Shown here in pieces: positions 1 through 7,140 of a stretch of 7,958 bases of DNA. The notes beneath the pieces are model-generated. The model saw only the letters and a program-made list of their open reading frames with translations. It was not told the DNA's origin and ran no database searches. The DNA is taken from NCBI GenBank assembly GCA_021787775.1, contig JAJYLK010000043.1, positions 1 to 7,958 on the forward strand. The letters run 5' to 3'. The position numbers were made by a program, and so were the translations under genes. How positions within the stretch are numbered: position 1 is the first letter of the stretch; the number at the start of each line of letters is the position of its first letter. This stretch comes from Actinomycetes bacterium. GTDB taxonomy: Bacteria > Actinomycetota > Thermoleophilia > BMS3ABIN01.

Positions 1-1333
1 GCGCCGGCAGGCGCCGCGGATGGAAGCCGCTGACGATCTCGTAGATGCGGCGGTCGTTGGGAGCGTTCAGTCGCAGCAGCTCGTTCTTCAGGCCGCCCAG
101 GCCGTAACGGCGGCGGTACTCCACGGCGCCAGCGGCCAGGCGCGGCAGCCGCAGCCGTTTCAGCGACAGCCGCATGTCGTTCTCCAGCAGCGCCATCCGG
201 TAGCGGGGATAGCCGCCGAAGAGCTCGTCGCTCCCCTGGCCGCCGAGCACCACCTTCACTGAGTCCGCGACCAGGCCGCAGAGAAAGTAGTATGGATATA
301 CGCCGGGGCTGAGCGTGGGCTCGTCCATGTGCCAGATGATGCGCCGCAGGTTGCCGAGGAAACCGCCGGGTCCCACTTCAACTTCATGATGCCTGGAGCC
401 GATCATCTGCGCCGCCTCGCGGGCGAAGGGACGCTCGTCGAGCTCCTCCTCGCCGGTGAAGCCGGCGGAAAAAGTATTGAGCTCTGGCAGATAATTGTTG
501 GCAATCGCCGAAATGAGGCTGGAGTCCAGGCCGCCGCTGAGATAGGTGCCGACAGGCACGTCGCTGACCAGGTGGGTGCGTACGGCGTCCTCCAGCAGGT
601 CCGAGACCGCCGCCGCCAGCTCCGGGCCTTCCAGCGCCAGCTTGCGCGAATAGGAGAGCTGCCAGTATCGCTCCGGGCGCGGCGGCGACTTCCGGCCCAC
701 ATCCCAGGTCAGCGTGTGCGCCGGCCTGAGCTCGCGCACATCCTCGAAGGCGGTGCGATCCTCCTGCACCAGGCTGAGGGCGAAGAAATCCACCACCGAC
801 CGCGGGTCCGGGCCGATCAGCCGCTCGGCGGTCATCACCAGCGCCTTGGCTTCCGAGGCAAAGCTGAGCGAAGAACCATTGAAGATGTAATAAAGAGGCT
901 TGATGCCGGCGCGGTCACGGGCCAGGAACAGCTGCCTCTGCTCCTCGTCGTAGATGGCGAAGGCGAACATGCCGTTCAGACGGCTGACGCAGGCGAACCC
1001 GTATTCCTCATAAAGATGGATGATGACCTCGGTATCGCAGCGGGTGCGGAAGCTGTGCCCGCGCGCAACCAGTTCGTCGTGCAGCTCGTGGAAATTGTAA
1101 ATCTCGCCGTTGAAGACGATCCAGACTGTGCCGGTTTCGTTGCACATCGGCTGGTGGCCGCCCTCGAGGTCGATGATGCTCAGCCGCCGGTGCGCCAGCG
1201 CGTAATTGCCGCCCTGCCGCAGGCCATGGTCGTCAGGCCCGCGGTGTCTGAGGATGTCCGCCATGCGCTCAACGCGCTTGACGGCGGCATCGCTGAGCCC
1301 TCTGGTGGAAACGGTGCCGGTGATGCCGCACAC
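1..1333 (-). CDS. asnB: Asparagine synthase (glutamine-hydrolysing) type amidotransferase, 3' end cut by window edge
   Basis: The first 444 residues are visible; family members are usually about 600-650, so the C-terminus lies beyond the left edge. The start is GTG at 1333, which places Cys2 as the N-terminal nucleophile after Met removal (MCGITG). The glutaminase domain fills about residues 2-200: HRGPDD at 30-35, Arg49 in AHRRLSIIDL, NGEIYN at 75-80 and Asp100. The synthetase domain follows: the ATP-pyrophosphatase P-loop SGGLDSS is at 266-272, DEP at 337-339 and GQGSDELFGGY at 365-375. All key residues of the family are present. The family hydrolyses glutamine and passes ammonia to an adenylated carboxylate. 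Next to flippases and a GT-C enzyme it may amidate a uronic-acid sugar rather than serve asparagine supply, but that is inference. One base separates it from the flippase stop. Its GC is high, unlike the two genes upstream. Confidence 0.95.
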   Translation of the reverse strand, partial: MCGITGTVSTRGLSDAAVKRVERMADILRHRGPDDHGLRQGGNYALAHRRLSIIDLEGGHQPMCNETGTVWIVFNGEIYNFHELHDELVARGHSFRTRCDTEVIIHLYEEYGFACVSRLNGMFAFAIYDEEQRQLFLARDRAGIKPLYYIFNGSSLSFASEAKALVMTAERLIGPDPRSVVDFFALSLVQEDRTAFEDVRELRPAHTLTWDVGRKSPPRPERYWQLSYSRKLALEGPELAAAVSDLLEDAVRTHLVSDVPVGTYLSGGLDSSLISAIANNYLPELNTFSAGFTGEEELDERPFAREAAQMIGSRHHEVEVGPGGFLGNLRRIIWHMDEPTLSPGVYPYYFLCGLVADSVKVVLGGQGSDELFGGYPRYRMALLENDMRLSLKRLRLPRLAAGAVEYRRRYGLGGLKNELLRLNAPNDRRIYEIVSGFHPRRLPA

Positions 1334-1334
1334 G

Positions 1335-2747
1335 TCAGCTCCGGATCAAGGTTTTGATCTCGGAGAATCTGACAGCGCCGGTGAACAGGATCGTCAGCGA
1401 GTAAGCCAGGAGTCCGACCATCACCGCAAACCAAACGTTTATCCTGCCGGCAAGCAGCGCCAGCAACAGCATCACGGCCCCCGCGATCGCCGGACTCACG
1501 AACAGCTGCAGTGTTCTTTTCGCCAACACGCGATGAAAGACTTCATACTGGATTTGCATTTGTTTGGCGGCTGTCGCCAGCAATGCCGCAAGTGCGGCTC
1601 CCAGCTCTCCCAGAAAGGGGATCAGCAGGAAACTGAAGACAGCGGTAGCTACAGCCCCGATGGCCAAGCTGACCGCCAGCGAGCGTTCACGGTCGGCGAT
1701 CTGAAGGATGTTGTAGCCCACAGAGGTAAGGAGCATGAGCGGAGCCTGCCAGGCAAGAACGATCAACACCACGGCGCTGTCACTGTACCCGGCGGGAAAG
1801 TGCAGAAGAACCGGTTTTGCAAGCAGCGAAACTGCCAGCGCCGAAGGAATGCCGACCACGTACATGATCCTGTACCATTGCCAAAATTCCCGAAGAGCCT
1901 GATTGCGGTCCTTGATAAATGTCTCTGTCAATCCGGGGAAAGTTGCCAGACTGATGATATAAGGTATCCAGACTAACGGGGTAAAAAGCGTGAAGGCCAT
2001 ATTATAGACCCCCACCGGGACGTCCCCTTTGATGAATTCCAGGATGAACACGTTGATACGAAGCGCGATTATGTTAGCGATCCCGGCGATGGCAAACGGC
2101 ACGGAAAGGACCAGCAACCGCCAGACCGCACTGGGGGGAAACCGGAAGGAAAAGCCGGTCACCTTGCGGACCACGATAAGCATTCGAAGGACCACTTCGA
2201 CGGCGACGGCGGCGAAGAAAGCCCACATGATGACGACCACGGAATAACCGGCTCTCAGGGCGGCAATCCCCATTATCGTGTAGACCAGGCGCCCGGTGAA
2301 CGCCAGGCCGGCGGAATAAAAAAAGCGTTGCGCCGCTATGAAGATGGCTTCGGTGGTGTTGACCACGCTGTACAGAAAGAAAGAAGCCATACCCAGAAGC
2401 AACAGCTCCGTCTTCGGATAAGCCGGATGAAAAAAGAGGACCACCGCCAGGCCAGCCAATGCCATCGGCAAAGACGTCACAATCTGCAGGATCAGGATCT
2501 GGCCGGCCAGCACGGGCTGCTGATCGGCTCTCCTGATAAGCTCCCGCGAGCCATAGCGGGTTATGCCCAGATCGCTGATTGACCCCAGCAGTTCCACGGT
2601 AACCAGCACAAAAGAAAAAGCCCCGAACAGGTCCGGAGCCAGTTTTGCGCCGACGTAAACAAGGAAGACAACGGAAAGAAACCGCGACAGGATGCGAAAT
2701 CCAAACAGATACCCCGAGTTCGTCAGTGCAGTCTTGAAAGCAGACAC
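1335..2747 (-). CDS. Wzx-like lipid-linked oligosaccharide flippase (flippase 1)
   Basis: A 470-residue, almost entirely hydrophobic protein with about 12-14 predicted membrane spans, the size and pattern of the polysaccharide-biosynthesis branch of the MATE/MVF flippases. Near the N-terminus, after the first two spans, is the loop SDLGITRYGSRELIR, which recurs almost unchanged in the flippase at 4107-5552. Wzx-type proteins move undecaprenyl-linked glycans across the inner membrane. Two starts are possible. TTG at 2765 overlaps the reductase gene by 8 bases. GTG at 2747 has AGTAGG about nine bases upstream and begins 10 bases after the reductase stop; I prefer GTG. The gene runs directly into asnB (one-base gap) and so belongs to one operon with it and the reductase. 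GC is about 50-55% by eye, lower than asnB and flippase 2, which suggests a different origin. The glycan it carries cannot be read from sequence. Confidence 0.88.
   Translation of the reverse strand: MSAFKTALTNSGYLFGFRILSRFLSVVFLVYVGAKLAPDLFGAFSFVLVTVELLGSISDLGITRYGSRELIRRADQQPVLAGQILILQIVTSLPMALAGLAVVLFFHPAYPKTELLLLGMASFFLYSVVNTTEAIFIAAQRFFYSAGLAFTGRLVYTIMGIAALRAGYSVVVIMWAFFAAVAVEVVLRMLIVVRKVTGFSFRFPPSAVWRLLVLSVPFAIAGIANIIALRINVFILEFIKGDVPVGVYNMAFTLFTPLVWIPYIISLATFPGLTETFIKDRNQALREFWQWYRIMYVVGIPSALAVSLLAKPVLLHFPAGYSDSAVVLIVLAWQAPLMLLTSVGYNILQIADRERSLAVSLAIGAVATAVFSFLLIPFLGELGAALAALLATAAKQMQIQYEVFHRVLAKRTLQLFVSPAIAGAVMLLLALLAGRINVWFAVMVGLLAYSLTILFTGAVRFSEIKTLIRS
1339..1342 (-). promoter_or_regulatory. 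Shine-Dalgarno site of the asnB-type gene
   Basis: GGAG lies five bases before the GTG start at 1333, inside the last codons of the flippase reading frame. It decides the GTG start, which is also the only one that puts cysteine at position 2. Confidence 0.7.
1341..1363 (-). promoter_or_regulatory. Hairpin overlapping the asnB ribosome binding site
   Basis: GATCAA at 1344-1349 and TTGATC at 1354-1359 form a perfect six-pair stem with a four-base loop. CCG (1341-1343) can pair with CGG (1361-1363) across one bulged base and extend it. The extension takes up two bases of the Shine-Dalgarno site. Ribosomes finishing the flippase gene would open it, so it could enforce translational coupling. This is structure seen by eye; its role is inferred. 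Confidence 0.35.
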
Positions 2748-2757
2748 CTGACGATGC

Positions 2758-3834
2758 CTACTCAAAATCTCGTCGATTGATGATTCGCTTGACGAGTTTT
2801 TTTACTTTGCGCTTTGCAACAACTTTATTGTTCGGAGTCAATTCAGCGTCCGCCTCCTTCAGCATCTGCCGGATAGGGAGATCGTACGGACATTTTTCTT
2901 CGCACTCGCCGCATTCCTGGCAATCGGCGGCAGTGGCGGACAGTGCGCGATATTCATCTTCCGTCCATGGATCACGGGTGGCATAACGGCGATGGTAATT
3001 CGCAAGCCAAAGGATTTTCGGAATTTTGATGGCTTCCGGACAGGGCTGGCAATATTCGCAGCGGCGGCAGAAGGCGTTGCCCAGCTGGCTGGCGTTCTCC
3101 AGCAGTTCATCTTCCTCCAAAGATGATAACGGCTCAAAATTGTTCGCGGTCTCCAGGTTGGCTTCAACCTCGGCAACGGTTTTCATCCCCACAAGAACGT
3201 TATCGGTGGTGGCGTTGAGGCAGAAACGGATCCCCAGAGCCGGGTCATCCAGAGTGCCGCCACAGACAGGCTTCATCGCGATAATGCCGATGTCCATTTT
3301 CCTTGCCAACGGCAACAGCGCTTCTTCGGATTCGCGATCGACGACATTTATCGGCGCCATGACCGTGTCGAACTCTCCGGTCTTGATTGCTTCCACCAGC
3401 ACCGAAGGTCTGTGGCCCGTGACGCCGATAAAACGCACCTTGCCGGCCTGCTGCGCCTGCTGGAGCGCTTCCAGCGCACCTCCCGGAGCAAGGATTTTCT
3501 GCAGCTGTTCGCTGGATTGCAGAGCGTGGACCTGATAAATGTCGATGTAATCGGTTTCGAACCGCGCCAGACTATGATCGATTGATTTCTCCATATCCCT
3601 GGCAGTCCGACTGGGCGATTTTGTGGCCATTATAAAACGGTCGCGAGCCCGTTTGAGGGCATAGCTGAGCTTGATCTCGCTGTCGCCGTAGCCTTCGGCC
3701 GTGTCAGCGATATTGATCCCACCTGCCAGGGATGCGTCAATCACATCACGCGCCTCAGCGGGAGAGATGTTCATGAGAGGAATGCCGCCCAGACCGATTC
3801 TGGAAACCTCTAATTCTGTTCTTCCAAGCCTCAT
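2758..3834 (-). CDS. Aldo/keto reductase with C-terminal 2[4Fe-4S] ferredoxin-like domain
   Basis: A 358-residue soluble protein. Residues 1-235 form an aldo/keto reductase barrel that begins with the typical MRLGRTELEVSRIGLGG. The catalytic tetrad is intact: Asp44 and Tyr49 (ADTAEGYG), Lys72 (ATKS) and His103 (YQVHAL). Residues 256-315 carry two cysteine sets, Cys256/259/262/265 followed by Pro and Cys305/308/311/315 followed by Pro, as in the ferredoxin-fused branch of the family (COG1453 type). Such proteins probably move electrons between NAD(P)H or ferredoxin and a carbonyl substrate; their substrates are mostly unknown. The C-terminus is very basic (KRKVKKLVKRIINRR). No good Shine-Dalgarno site precedes the ATG, and the sequence there is AT-rich. 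It heads the reductase-flippase-asnB unit, so a role in making or modifying a sugar precursor is possible. GC is about 53-56%, below the flanks. Confidence 0.93.
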   Translation of the reverse strand: MRLGRTELEVSRIGLGGIPLMNISPAEARDVIDASLAGGINIADTAEGYGDSEIKLSYALKRARDRFIMATKSPSRTARDMEKSIDHSLARFETDYIDIYQVHALQSSEQLQKILAPGGALEALQQAQQAGKVRFIGVTGHRPSVLVEAIKTGEFDTVMAPINVVDRESEEALLPLARKMDIGIIAMKPVCGGTLDDPALGIRFCLNATTDNVLVGMKTVAEVEANLETANNFEPLSSLEEDELLENASQLGNAFCRRCEYCQPCPEAIKIPKILWLANYHRRYATRDPWTEDEYRALSATAADCQECGECEEKCPYDLPIRQMLKEADAELTPNNKVVAKRKVKKLVKRIINRRDFE

Positions 3835-3907
3835 GATAATTTTAAAATAAAAAAGTCTAACTAATCATCCACATCACTCAGGAAGTGGCCACATGAAGCA
3901 CAATATC

Positions 3908-3976
3908 TGTCATCCTGAAGAGCAAAGCCCTGAAGGATCTGCCTTTGCTCCGCCACTGAAGCGGCTCAGAATGACA
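3908..3976. repeat. 69-nt cloverleaf-like inverted repeat in the gap before the reductase gene
   Basis: Outer arms TGTCATCCTGA (3908-3918) and TCAGAATGACA (3966-3976) are complementary except for one position, which can pair as G-U in RNA. Inside are a perfect eight-base stem, GAGCAAAG (3920-3927) with CTTTGCTC (3943-3950), and a four-base stem, CCGC (3950-3953) with GCGG (3961-3964). Together they make a three-way junction. From memory, elements starting TGTCATTCTGAGC and ending in its complement are dispersed repeats in many bacterial genomes; I could not check copy number here. It lies 74 bases before the reductase start, at the edge of the lower-GC block. The rest of the gap 3835-4106 shows no gene, only AT-rich sequence just before the reductase ATG. 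Confidence 0.7.
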
Positions 3977-4082
3977 TTCTTTGAACAATACTGAGCGATC
4001 TGGATGGTCAATAAGGTTTATCCAGTAGAGCGTAGCATAAATTCGTAACCGAAGCGCGTTACAGACAAGTCTGGAGAAATAT

Positions 4083-4101
4083 GCGCTCTCTTCCGGAGCG
4101 C
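4083..4101 (-). terminator. Weak hairpin terminator after flippase 2
   Basis: GCGCTC (4083-4088) and GAGCGC (4096-4101) form a perfect six-pair stem with a seven-base loop, starting six bases beyond the flippase 2 stop. On the minus strand it is followed by ATATTTCTCC, only a poor U-tract, so termination may be partial. Confidence 0.4.
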
Positions 4102-4106
4102 GGAAA

Positions 4107-5552
4107 TTATTGTCGCTGCATATCGTCTGAAATTGCTCGTGCAGCGGCCAGAACAGCCACGTAGACAATAAGCCCGGCCGCCAGCGAAGCCCAGATTCCA
4201 TATCTTGCCGCCAGCGAAGCCGCACCCGCCATCAGCGCGCCGCCGGTCAGCGGCAGGCCGTAGGCGCCGGCAAGCCCGTGCCCCGGAGCCAGCACCTCGC
4301 GCCGCAGCAGCCAGTGCACCTGGATCAGCCACAGCGCCGTAGCCGTCACCATCGCCGCGGCGGCGCCGGTGACGCCGTAATAATGGATCAGGACCAGATC
4401 CAGCACAACAATTATCAGCGCCGTGGCAACGGTCGTCCCGGCGGCCTGGCGCTCCCGGTTGGTCACCACCAGCGCGTTGAAACCGACGGTCACCATCATC
4501 AGCGGCGGGATCGACCACATCAGAACCTGCAGGGCGATGATCGAACCGTTGAACTCCGGCGGCATCAGGGAGCGGATCAGCGGCCCGGCAAGCATCGTCA
4601 TCGCAAATGCCACCGGGACGCTGGCGGCGCCGACGGCGCGCAGCCAGAACCAGTTGACCAGCTCCGCGCCTTCCGGGTCGGTCCGGAAGCGCTCCGTCAG
4701 CCCCGGCAGCAGCGTCCGCGCCAGGATGATCGGCGCCCAGACGAAGAAGGCGAAGAAGGAGTAGGCGGCGTTGTAGATGCCCACGTCGATGTCGCCGCGC
4801 AGCAGCTCCATGATCAGCGTGTCGGCGCGGAAATAGACCAGTGTCGCCACCGCCGACAGAGCGAACGGCGCCGCGCCGCGGAGAAACGCCGCCAGCTCGG
4901 CGCGCCGGAATCCGAACGAGAACGGCGTCACCCGCCAGCCGGTATAGGCCATGCGCAGCGCGCTCTCTACCAGGTAACCGAGCAGGAATGCCGCCGTCAC
5001 GGCCACAACCGAGTATCCCAGCCGCAGCGCGGCAAAACCGGCTGCCAGGTAAACAACGCGGCCGATGACCGCGAACACCGCCGAGGCGCCAAACCGCCGG
5101 CAGGCGGTAAACACCGTGTCGGTGGTGAAGATGAAGGAAGAAACAAACGCCGCCGCCAGGCCAAGTAGCAGGACGTCCCGCTTCGCCGGTCCCGGCGTCA
5201 GCAGCAGCAGGATGACCACCGCCACCACGGTAAGCACGACCGACACCAGCAGCTGCAGCGTGAGGATGATGCCAGCCAGGGAGGCGCGGCGGCCGTCCTG
5301 CCGGATGAGTTCGCGGGCGCCGTAGCGGGAAAGCCCCAGGTCGCCCAGCGCCGAGAGCATCTCGACGCTGGCCAGAGTGAAGGCGAAGACGCCGAACAGC
5401 GGTGGACCCAGCCGCACGGCTGTGTAAAGCATGAAAGGGAAAGACGCCAGCCGCGCGAACAGCCGCGCCAGCAGCAGGTAGCCGGAGTGTTTCAGGATCT
5501 GAAACCGTTCAGCCGCCTCACCGGTTTTGACAATTGACTTCACGCTTGCCAT
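4107..5552 (-). CDS. Wzx-like lipid-linked oligosaccharide flippase (flippase 2)
   Basis: A 481-residue membrane protein with about 12-14 hydrophobic spans, a member of the polysaccharide-biosynthesis flippases of the MATE/MVF superfamily. Near residues 70-84 it has GDLGLSRYGARELIR, closely matching flippase 1 in this window. The N-terminal cores also align without gaps (HSGYLLLARLFARL against NSGYLFGFRILSRF), so the two are homologues. I chose ATG at 5552, with AGG nine bases upstream. GTG at 5573 has a better GGGAG site and starts two bases after the upstream stop. An ATG at 5603 would overlap the previous gene by 29 bases. Close packing behind the glycosyltransferase indicates one operon. 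GC is about 66-70%, as in the glycosyltransferase and asnB. A 15-base direct repeat (4177-4191 and 4207-4221), 30 bases apart and in frame, duplicates ASLAA in the last membrane spans. Confidence 0.9.
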   Translation of the reverse strand: MASVKSIVKTGEAAERFQILKHSGYLLLARLFARLASFPFMLYTAVRLGPPLFGVFAFTLASVEMLSALGDLGLSRYGARELIRQDGRRASLAGIILTLQLLVSVVLTVVAVVILLLLTPGPAKRDVLLLGLAAAFVSSFIFTTDTVFTACRRFGASAVFAVIGRVVYLAAGFAALRLGYSVVAVTAAFLLGYLVESALRMAYTGWRVTPFSFGFRRAELAAFLRGAAPFALSAVATLVYFRADTLIMELLRGDIDVGIYNAAYSFFAFFVWAPIILARTLLPGLTERFRTDPEGAELVNWFWLRAVGAASVPVAFAMTMLAGPLIRSLMPPEFNGSIIALQVLMWSIPPLMMVTVGFNALVVTNRERQAAGTTVATALIIVVLDLVLIHYYGVTGAAAAMVTATALWLIQVHWLLRREVLAPGHGLAGAYGLPLTGGALMAGAASLAARYGIWASLAAGLIVYVAVLAAARAISDDMQRQ

Positions 5553-5554
5553 CA

Positions 5555-5573
5555 GTGTCCGCCTGGGGGACAC
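5555..5573 (-). promoter_or_regulatory. Inverted repeat enclosing the flippase 2 start region
   Basis: GTGTCC (5555-5560) and GGACAC (5568-5573) are perfect inverted repeats around a seven-base loop. The loop holds the AGG that would serve ATG 5552, and the distal arm holds the alternative GTG start at 5573. Folding could affect which start is used; this is inference from the sequence only. Confidence 0.3.
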
Positions 5574-5574
5574 A

Positions 5575-7134
5575 TTACTGAACTCCCGGATGCGTGGACA
5601 CATCGTTGCCAGGCGCCTTCACCAGCGTTAGAGTCTCCCCCGCCCGGTCATAGCCGAACTCGTAGTCGCCCCGCCGCAGAGATTGATCAAAGTCATCACC
5701 AGTGACATAAACCCGGATGTCGCCGCGCCCGTACGCGATCGCCAGCGCCGGCTGCAGCGTCAGGTGTTCGAACACGCGGTAACCGGACATCACCGGCATG
5801 TCACGGTAATAGAAGACGGCGCCAGGAGCCGGGTCCGGCACGAGGCTGCGGGTCTGCGCCAGGATGGCGCCGCTGACGGCATCAGCCGCATGCCAGGGTT
5901 CATTGTTCTTCTCAATCGCCCAGGCGTCCACCAGAGACAGGCCGGCCAGCAGGACAACCGTGACGACCAGCAGCGGCCGGAACCGGCGGCCGATGTCGAA
6001 AACGACCGCCATCGCCATCGCCAGGAACGCGCAGGCCGGTATGTAAAGATAACGGCTGCCGGCCAGATTCTGGGTGATGCCGAGCATGAAGACAAAGGGA
6101 TAGACCGGGATCAGCGAGATAAGGAAGAACAGGCCGAAGAAGACCGCCGCCCGGCGCGAGCGGTCCCGGCGCGGCTTCAGCATCACCGCGAGCAGACCGG
6201 CGCCGGTAATGCCGGCCGCCGCCGCCAGCGCCAGCGTCCACCCGGAGCGGACAGTATCGATCCCCAGCCAGCTGTAGGGAAAGGCGAAGGCCATCGCCGA
6301 GAAGAACGACGCCCGCGCCGAGAGCAGTCCTAGCACCGGCGCGGCGCCGCCAAGGCCTTTCAGCACCATGATTCTGGCTGTCAGGTAAATCAGGAACAGC
6401 GCCGCCAGCGGCAGCCAGCGCCGCAGGGCTGCCGGCCAGAAACCCAGGCGGCGGTAGGCGGCCGCGTCGACATCGGGGCTGCGCCGGTAGACGACCTCCA
6501 GCAGCGGGATCAGCGCCACCGTGACCATCGCCGGCTCCTTCACCAGCATCGCCGCGAGCGCCGCCGCCAGCGCGCCGGCATACGCGCGGCGGCTGCCATC
6601 CCTGAGGAAGATGAAGTAGAGGCCAAGCGACAGGATCATCAGCGCCAGCGCGTTCAGATCGAAACGGACCGCCGACCAGGTCACCGCTTCCACGGCGATC
6701 GGCGCCACTGCGAACAGCATCGCCGCAAACAGGGCCGTCAGCCGCTCGAGGCGCAGCAGCCGCATGAACCAGAACAGCAGGCAGGCGTCAGCGGCCTGGG
6801 AGATGAGGCTGAGCATATGCGCCGCCGTCGCGCTCGCGCCGAACAGGCGCCACTGCAGCCAGTAACCCAGCTCGCCCAGCGGCCGGAAGTAGATGATCTG
6901 CACGTAGGCCAGCCGCCACAGATGCGGCACGCCGACGTCCCTGACCTGACCCAGCAGCCAGTAGTCGTCCCGGATCAGCGGATCGCGGACCACCGGCGCG
7001 TAGGCCACGAATATGACGGCGAAAAAAAGCGCGCAGGCGCCGGCCGCGGCCAGCCTCGGAAACGACGACCAGCGCAGCCGCCAGGCCGCGCCGCGTCGAT
7101 TGACGCCTTGATTGCCGAAAGCGTGCATGCCCAT
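5575..7134 (-). CDS. GT-C fold membrane glycosyltransferase (PMT/TMTC-like)
   Basis: A 519-residue protein with about 10-12 hydrophobic spans from residue 28 to about 405 and a soluble C-terminal tail of about 110 residues. The first extracytoplasmic loop carries RDDYW (55-59), the acidic pair expected of GT-C enzymes that use polyprenyl-phosphate sugars. FRPLGEL (83-89) resembles the YRPL motif of TMTC-like and PMT-like proteins. Other family-like features are APIAVEAVTWSAVRFDL (144-160), LVKEPAM (197-203) and SRYLYIP (360-366). It should transfer a sugar on the outer face of the cytoplasmic membrane; donor and acceptor are unknown. ATG at 7134 is used; GAGG lies 14 bases upstream, rather far, and a second ATG follows two codons later. 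The gene abuts flippase 2, forming one unit. A role as a membrane protein of unknown function in glycan assembly remains possible. GC is high throughout. Confidence 0.82.
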   Translation of the reverse strand: MGMHAFGNQGVNRRGAAWRLRWSSFPRLAAAGACALFFAVIFVAYAPVVRDPLIRDDYWLLGQVRDVGVPHLWRLAYVQIIYFRPLGELGYWLQWRLFGASATAAHMLSLISQAADACLLFWFMRLLRLERLTALFAAMLFAVAPIAVEAVTWSAVRFDLNALALMILSLGLYFIFLRDGSRRAYAGALAAALAAMLVKEPAMVTVALIPLLEVVYRRSPDVDAAAYRRLGFWPAALRRWLPLAALFLIYLTARIMVLKGLGGAAPVLGLLSARASFFSAMAFAFPYSWLGIDTVRSGWTLALAAAAGITGAGLLAVMLKPRRDRSRRAAVFFGLFFLISLIPVYPFVFMLGITQNLAGSRYLYIPACAFLAMAMAVVFDIGRRFRPLLVVTVVLLAGLSLVDAWAIEKNNEPWHAADAVSGAILAQTRSLVPDPAPGAVFYYRDMPVMSGYRVFEHLTLQPALAIAYGRGDIRVYVTGDDFDQSLRRGDYEFGYDRAGETLTLVKAPGNDVSTHPGVQ

Positions 7135-7140
7135 GCTCTG

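Noticed and set aside
20..1357. Long plus-strand open frames across the asnB region
   Set aside because: They are antisense shadows of a frame with complete asparagine-synthase motifs; their translations are low-complexity, Arg/Gln/His-rich and match no family.
1206..1976. 256-codon plus-strand frame opposite flippase 1
   Set aside because: The opposite strand encodes a clear membrane transporter; the plus translation is Gln/Arg/His-rich shadow sequence.
4006..4011. Minus-strand TTGACC as a -35 box for the reductase operon
   Set aside because: The best -10 candidate (TATTGT) is only 15 bases away and weak; not enough to call a promoter.
4177..4221. Two copies of a 15-base direct repeat 30 bases apart
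   Set aside because: They are in frame within flippase 2 and encode the same small hydrophobic residues in membrane spans; a local duplication, not a CRISPR array or mobile element.
3878..4225. 115-codon minus-strand frame spanning the intergenic gap
   Set aside because: It overlaps the end of flippase 2 out of frame and reads through the inverted repeat; no domain and no ribosome binding site.
4278..5168. 296-codon plus-strand frame opposite flippase 2
   Set aside because: Extreme Arg/Gln/His content is typical of antisense frames in GC-rich genes, and flippase 2 explains the region.
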